NCBI GenBank assembly: GCA_016839345.1
Contig: JAEOUL010000108.1
Coordinates: forward strand, 23,916-87,915
DNA length: 64,000 bases
Reading direction: 5' to 3'
DNA from: Candidatus Thorarchaeota archaeon
Lineage (GTDB): Archaea > Asgardarchaeota > Thorarchaeia > Thorarchaeales > Thorarchaeaceae
Shown: positions 55,137 to 63,090 of the stretch, in pieces
Layout: the number at the start of each line of letters is the position of its first letter
Position numbering within the stretch: position 1 is the first letter of the stretch
Notes under the pieces: model-generated
What the model was told of the DNA's origin: nothing
Database searches by the model: none
The model's input: only the letters and a program-made list of their open reading frames with translations
Made by a program: the position numbers and the translations under genes

Positions 55137-56345
55137 TCAATACCACTCAACATTTCTCCAAGAGTCATTCTTGAATCGCTTGTCTGCAATGAGCTTGCTC
55201 TTTCCGACCTTGACCTCCTCCAGAGCAGGACACGACAACAGTGGAGTGATATCAATCTCGGGCAGGAACTTGGACTTTATTTTGAACGACCTGAAATGTT
55301 CCAATCCAGCTAGGGGTGTTAAGTCGACAGTTTTGAGCTGATTGTGTTCCATCTCCAGTTTCTCAAGACTGACACAGGCAGACAGTGGTACCAAATCCAA
55401 ATCGATGATAGGATTCTTTGACAGGTCAAGGTGTTTCAGGTTTGATGAGGAGAAATCGTTCAGGTCAATTCTCTGGAATGCATTGGACCTGAGGTCAACA
55501 TATTCAGGCTCAAAGGAGTCAGGTACAGTCACCCTATGGAGTTTGTTATATTGAAGTACTATCTTCTTTAGGCTCTTCAACTGAGAGAGGTCAGCTGTCT
55601 GTAGATTGCATCCCACAACATAGATTTCCTCTAATTGGTCACAATGTGAGAGTGGAGAGAAATCTATTTCCGAGATTCTCTGTTTGGAGATACGTATCTC
55701 TTTCAGGTTCTTACATCCCCTCAGTGGATCCAGATTTATCATCTTCATTGAGTAGGGATCACGTATCTTCCATGATACAAGACGAAGACTATCGAGAGTT
55801 GCTATTGCTGGGAGGATGACAGATTTGGGAAACCTGAAATACGCATGGATGTGTTTCAGTGATTTTGAAGCATTCAACCAGGACAGGTCGGTGTCTCTCA
55901 AGTTATGGAAAGTAAGTTTCCTTAGATTGGTGAGATTGGCTAGCGTTTTGTAGTCGTGTCTAACACTTCCCTGAATTGTCACCTCTTCTAGACTATCGGA
56001 TTCTGGGAATATGACATATGGTTCATATCCATCTCTGTCATGTGGTTCTTTGTAGTAGGTCACTTTGACTGATGAAAGACGAACTAGTGGCGTGAGGTCA
56101 ATGGTACCTATAATTGAATATATAGAAAGGTGCTTGAGGCGACCATTGTGAAGAGGTGACAGGTCCACATCATCAAAACTGCACCAGAGTCCTTCAACAA
56201 GATGTTTGCGTGTCCTAGGACGAGCATAGAGACTCAGTCCAAAGTCGCGCACATTTGATGCTTCATGAATCTGAGTTTGAATGGGTGTATGATTAGTCAG
56301 ACCAAAGTTGTATACACTATCAATTCTATGTCTTTTTGACTCCAT
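55137..56345 (-). CDS. Leucine-rich repeat protein A
   Basis: About 402 residues from ATG 56343-56345 (GAGGG upstream). Repeats of about 22-23 residues carry DLSPL or LTPL and LKxLxL, for example LEEIYVVGCNLQTADLSQLK and LEKLEMEHNQLKTVDLTPLA. No signal peptide or membrane helix is seen, so it is probably cytoplasmic and binds proteins. It ends in RNVEWY. A close relative lies at 60852-62090. Partner unknown. Confidence 0.85.
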   Translation of the reverse strand: MESKRHRIDSVYNFGLTNHTPIQTQIHEASNVRDFGLSLYARPRTRKHLVEGLWCSFDDVDLSPLHNGRLKHLSIYSIIGTIDLTPLVRLSSVKVTYYKEPHDRDGYEPYVIFPESDSLEEVTIQGSVRHDYKTLANLTNLRKLTFHNLRDTDLSWLNASKSLKHIHAYFRFPKSVILPAIATLDSLRLVSWKIRDPYSMKMINLDPLRGCKNLKEIRISKQRISEIDFSPLSHCDQLEEIYVVGCNLQTADLSQLKSLKKIVLQYNKLHRVTVPDSFEPEYVDLRSNAFQRIDLNDFSSSNLKHLDLSKNPIIDLDLVPLSACVSLEKLEMEHNQLKTVDLTPLAGLEHFRSFKIKSKFLPEIDITPLLSCPALEEVKVGKSKLIADKRFKNDSWRNVEWY

Positions 56346-56426
56346 TATGGCCCTCTTCAATTTCCAATATTACGATTAATCTTTTCAATTGTCGGTATCT
56401 CAAACAATCGGAGTGCAGGCTTGTTT

Positions 56427-57662
56427 CTAAGGTCTTCTTATCCGGATGACAAAACCAACTGCAGATATCGTTACAACAGAAACTCCTGTAATTACGATTG
56501 CTGTGTTCATATCAAACGGTGTTTGTCCATTGCCTGAAATCGGACTTGATAATGGCCACCTGTCTATCGAACCTGCAGGACCATCAATGGTATATGTTTC
56601 GGCGTCACCAAGGTCATCCCAGTAGTTACCAGCGGATACACCATCATCAAACTGGTTATTGGTACCACTGTCCATTGCGTTCCACTCGACGTTGTTGATG
56701 AAGTTGTTGTAGTATATGTGATTATCATAGGAGATTCCAGTCAGTTGGATTCCTCGTCTGTTGTCCTGAATGGTGTTATTGTGGATTAGACTGTGATTCC
56801 CATCTATGGTCATGGCGATATTCTCACAGTTCTTTACAATATTGCTATAGAACTCCATGCCAGTCCCAAGGAAGTGGACACCCATGTTTGACCCTTCAAT
56901 CATATTGTCATGTATCGTGGGTGTTGTATAGACATAATCCTCTGGCACATCTGGAAAAGGACCAGAGATTACAATTCCCTCACCAGTAATGGCACAGTCA
57001 TATATCTCACATTGCCCAGTGACGAAGGAGCCAATCGAAATCCCTCCAGATTGACAATCATACACAGTCACATTACTTGTTGTCCCAAAATAGCCCAAGA
57101 AGTCATCACTGATGTAGATATTTTGAGTGCCCACATCACAACGAGAGAGTGTGACATCTGTAGAATTATGGACTGATATTCCAAATTCTGCATTGTCCAG
57201 AGGGTCTATAGTGCAGTCCTCGACAGTGACACTGGTGCTTCTCTGAATCAGAACTCCATAATGTCCATAGGTATTGACCGTGCAATCCTGAACAATAACA
57301 CTACTACTGATGTTGTTGATGTGAATGACTGAATATGGATGTGAAGGGGTTTCATAACCTGTGAGAACACAGTTAGAGATTTTCAGATGTAATGTGGTGT
57401 CACTCACTGAGATACACGATTCATCGCTGTTTGATGTTATTGTGAGTCCATCAAGAAGAAAAGGAGACCCTTGAGATCCATCCCCTAATAACCCAAGTGA
57501 GATCAAATCATCATCACTCTGAATAATTATGGGTGAGGATTGAGCTGCATTGGAGAATGATTTAGGCCTATCTTGGTAAAGGGAATAGTTTACAGAAACT
57601 GTTACCATTGGTAACGCCAATAGCAATATTCCAAGCAACAATACCAATCGTATTCTAGTCAA
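56427..57662 (-). CDS. Secreted parallel beta-helix (NosD-like) protein with C-terminal anchor
   Basis: 411 residues. A signal peptide starts IRLVLLLGILLLALPMVTVS. Right-handed parallel beta-helix repeats follow, with the recurrent pattern xVxDCxV (VIVQDCTVNTYGHYGVLIQR, VTVEDCTIDPLD) and asparagine-rich turns (NSLIHNNTIQ-like LIHNNTIQDNRRGIQLTG). A C-terminal helix (AIVITGVSVVTISAVGFVIR) with RIRRP anchors it. It is likely an exposed surface protein of carbohydrate-binding or adhesive type; the NosD/CASH fold does not assign activity. The TTG start is at 57660-57662. Confidence 0.8.
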   Translation of the reverse strand: MTRIRLVLLLGILLLALPMVTVSVNYSLYQDRPKSFSNAAQSSPIIIQSDDDLISLGLLGDGSQGSPFLLDGLTITSNSDESCISVSDTTLHLKISNCVLTGYETPSHPYSVIHINNISSSVIVQDCTVNTYGHYGVLIQRSTSVTVEDCTIDPLDNAEFGISVHNSTDVTLSRCDVGTQNIYISDDFLGYFGTTSNVTVYDCQSGGISIGSFVTGQCEIYDCAITGEGIVISGPFPDVPEDYVYTTPTIHDNMIEGSNMGVHFLGTGMEFYSNIVKNCENIAMTIDGNHSLIHNNTIQDNRRGIQLTGISYDNHIYYNNFINNVEWNAMDSGTNNQFDDGVSAGNYWDDLGDAETYTIDGPAGSIDRWPLSSPISGNGQTPFDMNTAIVITGVSVVTISAVGFVIRIRRP

Positions 57663-57826
57663 GGTTCTTCTGCCAAAGGTGTCTTTGTTGAAGTTAAAAG
57701 TTATTTCTCCCGACTACTCTATCAATTCTGAGAGAGAACCACACTGGTAGGACTAGGGTACTAGAAGGATTATGGACTGGCTATTGGACTTGATTGCGAT
57801 TATGCCACCATGCCCCTTATCTAATA

Positions 57827-59275
57827 TCAATAAGCCTCTTGGACGACCAGCATGGTGCCCTCGATATAGCTCTTTTCTGAAGGGGCGTCATCTGAAATGA
57901 TCTTCAAGGCACAGACATATGAGCCGTAGGATTCTTCTAACCATTTGCCTTTCCCAAACGCTACACCAGAACTCTGATTCAACCGACTGGATAATAATCC
58001 GAAACGAATCGACTCCTCAAGCATATCAAATTCTGCAGAATTCATCTCAAGGATACCATAAAAGATACTCACAGTACCTGAGGTATTACCCATGGTTTCG
58101 ATATGGGATTCGAAGAAGAGCTGATTGAAAAGACCAGGAAATGGAGGGTGAATATCAACATCAAATACAATCCAAGACCCGACAGGAATGTTCTCCATAA
58201 TCCCTGGAGTTTCATAATGAATAATTGTCGTGCTATTCACCACATAGTCGGCGTACATTAAATAGCCGCCACATATCGAAATAAGAAGAATGCCGACAAA
58301 CACAGTTGTTAGACCTCTTTGAAGCCTCAGACTACGTCTGATTCGATCGGACTTTTGAAGTTCCTCAGGAGAATCTGATGCGCCCCATAATTCGATGGCC
58401 GGAATCATTCCCTCTAGGGCAGACCAGCGAGTGGAATTCTTTGATAGTACTCTTTGTCCAGCGAGAATTGGAACGATTGAGATTGGACCTAGTATTAGAA
58501 GGGCAGTAGCAAGATCTTCTACTGAAACTACGAATCCCACATATCTCACCATATCGATGTTGGATTCGAATTGATAACCACTCAGTTGGACTGCCAGAGC
58601 TCTAACGATGTTGTGAGGACTCAGAAGTGCAATGTTGCGAGTGAGTGAAAAGCGGTGTGCATATGGAGTTGAACTCCAACCAGCAATAAGTGCAATCATG
58701 AGAGTTGAAACACTACCAAGTGCCGCACACAATCGTGAATCATCGGTTATGACGGCCAAGAATGATGCTAGAATAGCCAAGAAGATAGAAACAACCAACG
58801 AAGCTGCTAGGACAAATGGGAAGTATACTATATGGCTGAAGCTGATGGTATATTGTGATGCTGTACCAAGAACAATTGGATGTAAGAATGCGATGAGTGT
58901 TGCAGCAGTGGTGAATAGACCAGTGATTATAACACAATGAAGGACACGAGTTAGAAAGACTCTCGTATCTTGATTCTTACCTAATTGTCCAAGGAGGTAT
59001 TGACGTGACGATTGACTGCTGAACAGAATACCTGCTGTCAGAAAGAAAAACAAACCTGTAGCAAAGGTCGTAGACACAGTATCTACTGGGTTGAGAAGTG
59101 GTGCAGAATTGAGTGTCGGTGGTAAGGGATATGCTAATAGGAGTCCGATTCCTGCTGACACTACTCCTGCACTAAAGATGACATACAGATCACGTCGAGA
59201 GAACGGCGGATATTCTACACGGTCCTCCACGAAACTAGAATTCACGTCAACAATCCCTCTAAATTGGTCATCCAT
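57827..59275 (-). CDS. ABC-2-like polytopic membrane protein
   Basis: 482 residues. Six or so hydrophobic helices in the first 270 residues (FSAGVVSAGIGLLLAYPLPP, CVIITGLFTTAATLIAFLHP, FVLAASLVVSIFLAILASFL) and one around residue 320 (TTVFVGILLISICGGYLMYA), then a soluble 150-residue outside domain. The layout resembles ABC-2 permeases, but no ATPase gene is adjacent (the ATPase at 62.3 kb is on the other strand). The substrate is unknown. Confidence 0.6.
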   Translation of the reverse strand: MDDQFRGIVDVNSSFVEDRVEYPPFSRRDLYVIFSAGVVSAGIGLLLAYPLPPTLNSAPLLNPVDTVSTTFATGLFFFLTAGILFSSQSSRQYLLGQLGKNQDTRVFLTRVLHCVIITGLFTTAATLIAFLHPIVLGTASQYTISFSHIVYFPFVLAASLVVSIFLAILASFLAVITDDSRLCAALGSVSTLMIALIAGWSSTPYAHRFSLTRNIALLSPHNIVRALAVQLSGYQFESNIDMVRYVGFVVSVEDLATALLILGPISIVPILAGQRVLSKNSTRWSALEGMIPAIELWGASDSPEELQKSDRIRRSLRLQRGLTTVFVGILLISICGGYLMYADYVVNSTTIIHYETPGIMENIPVGSWIVFDVDIHPPFPGLFNQLFFESHIETMGNTSGTVSIFYGILEMNSAEFDMLEESIRFGLLSSRLNQSSGVAFGKGKWLEESYGSYVCALKIISDDAPSEKSYIEGTMLVVQEAY

Positions 59276-59400
59276 TAATTGCAGGTTGCTATTAATTTTC
59301 CTAATAACAAAAAGTCGTACAAGGAAAATAATTCATTTAACCAATCTACGGTGTCTGGGTTTCTTTCCCATAGTTATCAACTGATATTATGAACCGTCTA

Positions 59401-60600
59401 TCAACCTGATTCATGACTAGGCTTCTGTCGTTGATGCACCTTCTCCACCCAGGATGAAAGCCATCTTTGTGCCTCTTTGTGTAGTGGTTTGTCGTACTTG
59501 TGAACACATGTGACAAGTCTATCACTGTGATGACGCATCAAGTATATGCAAGAGTTGCATGAGATACATTCCGTTGATGGACCACCTCGTCCCTCTAGCC
59601 AGCGATTGGGTAGATCAGGCTCACGGATCAGAGGCCGCGAGAGTGCAATGAAATCGACCTTTTCCTGAGTAACAATCTTCTCAAGCAAGTCGATGTTTCT
59701 GTTTCCACCCACAAGGATGACTGGAATAGAAATATCGAGATTCTGTACAAACTTCAAGAAATAACTCTGTTTCTCTGGGTCGTTAATTCGTGTGTGCGAT
59801 TCAGGAGCTGGAACAGGTCGAAATCCAAGTTCATGTTCACCTCTTAGAAGACAATCCCACATGCCCCCGCTGACCTCAATTGCATCGATTCCTGCCGCTT
59901 CGATTTCAGATGCCAATTTAGGAAAGCTGTTTATGTCAATCCCTCCTTCCACGTAATCAGTGCAGTTCGCCTTTATCAAAATTGGATAGTCACCAACTGA
60001 CCGGCGAGCTGATGAAACAATCTCTTTAACAACTCTCACCCTATTCGAAATAGATCCGCCATATTCATCATCCCGTTGATTGGTATATGGGGATAGGAAT
60101 CGACTTAGTAGACTCCCATGGGCTGCATGGAGCTGAACTCCATCAAAACCTGAGTGCATCATGTCCACTATTGCTTCTACGTACCAATGTACAATGTCAC
60201 TTATCTGCTCATCTGATAGAGGTTTGAACTTTCTACCTGAAAGCGGCGAAATGTAATCAGAAGGCATCGCATTCAAGTTACCATTCTCGATTTGAGCGAT
60301 TATTCGACAATTTTGTGATGAGTGCACTGCTTTTACAATACCTTCTATTCCCTCAACTCGCAACTCTTTGTATTCAAAAAGATCGCCTTTGGAATTTTCA
60401 TCAAATGCTGGGAAGCCACCAGTGATGATTAGACCAACACCACCCAGTGCCAGTTCCTCATATCTTTTGAGAACTTCTCTTGACATCAGTCGGGTTTTCA
60501 GGATTGACGGATCCCAAGTGGCTGACCTGACCAGACGATTGTCTAGAGAGAGACCTGCAATAGTTCCTTTTGAGAAGATCTTGTAGCCATCTCTTTGCAT
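59401..60600 (-). CDS. Old Yellow Enzyme-type NADH:flavin oxidoreductase with 4Fe-4S tail
   Basis: 399 residues. The FMN-binding barrel includes LDNRLVRSATWDPSIL, GFDGVQLHAAHGSLLSRFLS (active-site region) and PVILVGGNRNIDLLEKIV. The C-terminus has the cysteine set CISCNSCIYLM with a later VTCVHKY, as in 2,4-dienoyl-CoA reductase/BaiC types that bind a 4Fe-4S cluster, but the extra FAD domain of those enzymes is missing. It reduces an activated double bond; substrate unknown. GGAGC precedes the ATG. Confidence 0.88.
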   Translation of the reverse strand: MQRDGYKIFSKGTIAGLSLDNRLVRSATWDPSILKTRLMSREVLKRYEELALGGVGLIITGGFPAFDENSKGDLFEYKELRVEGIEGIVKAVHSSQNCRIIAQIENGNLNAMPSDYISPLSGRKFKPLSDEQISDIVHWYVEAIVDMMHSGFDGVQLHAAHGSLLSRFLSPYTNQRDDEYGGSISNRVRVVKEIVSSARRSVGDYPILIKANCTDYVEGGIDINSFPKLASEIEAAGIDAIEVSGGMWDCLLRGEHELGFRPVPAPESHTRINDPEKQSYFLKFVQNLDISIPVILVGGNRNIDLLEKIVTQEKVDFIALSRPLIREPDLPNRWLEGRGGPSTECISCNSCIYLMRHHSDRLVTCVHKYDKPLHKEAQRWLSSWVEKVHQRQKPSHESG

Positions 60601-60851
60601 TCTTGGAGCTCCTAGAAATTCCCATGTCCAAACCTAGAGTGTGTTGACTGCTCGGAAGTATCACAATTAAATCCAATGAACAGAGTATTATTACCATGAT
60701 TGAGGATTATGGACTGTGAGATGAAAGATTTGATTTCTACGAGATTAAAACGCTCTATTTCGAATAAATCTCGAGAGAGAATCACAGTTTCTTGGGTTCT
60801 AGAGTCTAAATAGACACCATGTGATATAATCTGCCAGCTGTTTGTTAGAAC

Positions 60852-62090
60852 TCAATACCACTCAATCTTGTCTTTCTTCTCTAACAGATACGGGGACACG
60901 ATTTCATCTTTCATCTGGACGTTTCCAACTAACTTTATCCTACCCCCCTCTATCTTCCTAAGAGATGGGCAAGAGAGGAGAGGAGTAACATCTATTTCAT
61001 TCAATGAGTTTTTACTGAGATATACGGTCTTAAGATGCGGCAGACCAGCCAGTGGCGAAAAGTCTACTGTTTCAAGAAGATTACCATCTAGATGCAGCTC
61101 TTCAAAGTTGGTACAGGTAGAAAGCGGTTGTAAATCGATAGAAGTGAACTTGTTAAGATCAAGGTTCAGTGTTTTCAACGAAGGTGATGATACACTGACC
61201 AAATCTATCTGTGTTAGCAAATTACCACTTAGGCCAAGAACCTCTAGATTCATCGATTCCAACGGTGACAGGTCAACGCTCTTCAACCTATTACCACCTA
61301 GGCCAAGAACCTCTAGATTCATCGATTTCAACGGTGACAGGTCAACGCTCTTCAAACTATTACCACCTAAACCTAAAATCTTGATTTTGTGACAGTTTTC
61401 TAGAGGTGTGAGATCAATCTCCTTTATCCTATGGCTAACGATACGCAGATCCTTGAAGTGCCTACATGAGGCCAAAGGAGTCAAATCAATTCTTTTCATC
61501 GCCCTCTGTCTCCATCTGGCACAAACTAACCAAAGCTTTTGCAGGCTTCGTATCGAAGGGAGTACTACTGATGGGGGGTAGTCACTATAGACAGATACGT
61601 GAAAGTCTTTCAGAGACCTGGACTCGTTCAACCAAGACAAGTTGGTTTCGCAAAGGTCCTGATAGTTTAGGCGTCTTAGACGCGGTAGCTTTGCCAGTGT
61701 TGTTCGGTCATGTTCAACATATCCACTCAATTGAACATCTTCGAGTTTCTCTGATTCTGGGAACATGACAAAAGGAGGTTCTCCTTCATCCCATGGCCAG
61801 GTGACTGATATACCTGATACATTCACCAGAGGTGTCAGATCTATGGTTCCAGACATTCCATGGATACCCAGCCCTTTCAAGTTCTCGTTATAAGCGAGTG
61901 GTGTGAAGTCTATGTTGTCCAATCTGCATTGTTCTCTTCTCTTTCTTCCCCATATACTCAAGCTGGAGAAATTACCTGAGCCAACTACGTCTTCCAACAT
62001 TGTTTGAGTCAGTTCTCTAGCATCGAGGGTCCAGTTTTCATCGGCTTTCCAGAGGTCGTAAGTTTGTTCTGTGTCCTCATCCTCTGTCAT
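60852..62090 (-). CDS. Leucine-rich repeat protein B with a recently duplicated repeat
   Basis: About 412 residues from ATG 62088-62090, which has GGAGGT upstream. It resembles protein A throughout, from the sentence-like start TEDEDTEQTYDLWKADENWT to the same ending DKIEWY. About fifteen LRR units with xxLxxVDLSPL are present. Two consecutive units are nearly identical at DNA level (61231-61368). No signal peptide. It probably mediates protein binding. The intergenic region before the ABC genes is 220 bases. Confidence 0.85.
   Translation of the reverse strand: MTEDEDTEQTYDLWKADENWTLDARELTQTMLEDVVGSGNFSSLSIWGRKRREQCRLDNIDFTPLAYNENLKGLGIHGMSGTIDLTPLVNVSGISVTWPWDEGEPPFVMFPESEKLEDVQLSGYVEHDRTTLAKLPRLRRLNYQDLCETNLSWLNESRSLKDFHVSVYSDYPPSVVLPSIRSLQKLWLVCARWRQRAMKRIDLTPLASCRHFKDLRIVSHRIKEIDLTPLENCHKIKILGLGGNSLKSVDLSPLKSMNLEVLGLGGNRLKSVDLSPLESMNLEVLGLSGNLLTQIDLVSVSSPSLKTLNLDLNKFTSIDLQPLSTCTNFEELHLDGNLLETVDFSPLAGLPHLKTVYLSKNSLNEIDVTPLLSCPSLRKIEGGRIKLVGNVQMKDEIVSPYLLEKKDKIEWY
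61231..61368 (-). repeat. Tandem duplication of a 69-bp LRR unit
   Basis: The 69-base units at 61231-61299 and 61300-61368 differ at only a few positions. Each encodes 23 residues of the type LEVLGLGGNRLKSVDLSPL. The period matches the LRR length, so a whole repeat was copied in frame. Confidence 0.85.
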
Positions 62091-62244
62091 TATACCCAGA
62101 ACCTCCAAGCACACTCATTTGATTAAATGGATTTAACATCTATGATGAACTGAAATGGAAAGGTTGTTCGAATAATCCTAACCAACATTGGGAATTCAAA
62201 TCAGGTAGATTCTCTAGTGATTACCACTTCCTCGAAGAGCATAA

Positions 62245-62260
62245 ATTGACTTATGTCAAT
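62245..62260. promoter_or_regulatory. Palindrome ATTGAC-TTAT-GTCAAT upstream of the ABC operon
   Basis: Perfect 6-bp arms with a 4-base centre, about 50 bases before the TTG of the ATPase and just after a CATAAATT that could be a TATA element. It may be an operator for a dimeric regulator. Confidence 0.4.
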
Positions 62261-62273
62261 GTGTTCTGCGTGG

Positions 62274-62287
62274 CGTGTGAATACACG
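62274..62287. promoter_or_regulatory. Second palindrome CGTGT-GAAT-ACACG upstream of the ABC operon
   Basis: Perfect 5-bp arms with a GAAT centre, about 24 bases before the TTG at 62311. It lies within the likely transcribed leader. Confidence 0.35.
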
Positions 62288-62310
62288 ATTCAGATTTAGG
62301 GGGATAAAGG

Positions 62311-63090
62311 TTGAATCCAATCGAGATTAGAAATCTTGTAAAGTCCTATGGTAATTTGATTGCTGTCAATAACCTATCTTTCGATGTTCGTGAGGGTGAA
62401 ATCTATGGTCTATTAGGGCCAAACGGAGCTGGAAAAACAACGACCTTGAAAGTTTTGATGGGACTTTTAGATCCTGATTCGGGAACTGTCAACGTCTTTG
62501 GAATCGATTCGGTTTTGAATCCTATTGAGGTTAAAAAAAGAGTAGGTTATGTTCCTGAAGAGCAGCTTCTCTATAATTCGTTAACGTCTCGAGAAATCCT
62601 TGAGTTCGTAGCTTCAATTCGTGGCCTCGATTATTTTCACGCAAAAAACCGAGTGACCGAGATGGCTCGTGCACTTGATTTTACGAATCACTATGATAAA
62701 CCAATTGTGACATTATCTCAAGGGAATAAACAGAAAGCAATGCTTCTCATAGCAATGCTACATGCTCCTGATTTGCTGATACTTGATGAGCCTTTCTCTG
62801 GACTGGATGTTAGAACAACTCGTATAATGAAGGATGTTGTTCGTATTCACACAGAAAAAGGTGGGTCAGTATTACTCAGTACACACATAATGGAGATGGC
62901 TGAGGGTCTCTGTGATCGTGTTGGTATTATCGATGAAGCTGTTCTAGTAGCAGAAGGAACTCTGGAGGAGCTTCGGGATCAAGCAGAATCTGAAGGAGCT
63001 ACGCTTGAGAATGTATTTCTAAAACTAACAGGTGAAGAGGAAGAAGTCAGAGAGGGTGTCGATGCATTACGGGAGGCCTTGGAAAATTGA
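62311..63090 (+). CDS. ABC transporter ATP-binding protein
   Basis: 259 residues. It has Walker A LLGPNGAGKTTTLKVLMGLL, the signature VTLSQGNKQKAMLLIAMLH (SQGNKQ, a common variant of LSGGQ in ABC-2 exporters) and Walker B PDLLILDEPFSGLDV with the switch histidine in LLSTHIMEMAE. It should drive an ABC-2 exporter. The TTG start follows GGGGGAT. Its stop overlaps the start of the permease by three bases (TTGA). Confidence 0.93.
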   Translation: MNPIEIRNLVKSYGNLIAVNNLSFDVREGEIYGLLGPNGAGKTTTLKVLMGLLDPDSGTVNVFGIDSVLNPIEVKKRVGYVPEEQLLYNSLTSREILEFVASIRGLDYFHAKNRVTEMARALDFTNHYDKPIVTLSQGNKQKAMLLIAMLHAPDLLILDEPFSGLDVRTTRIMKDVVRIHTEKGGSVLLSTHIMEMAEGLCDRVGIIDEAVLVAEGTLEELRDQAESEGATLENVFLKLTGEEEEVREGVDALREALEN

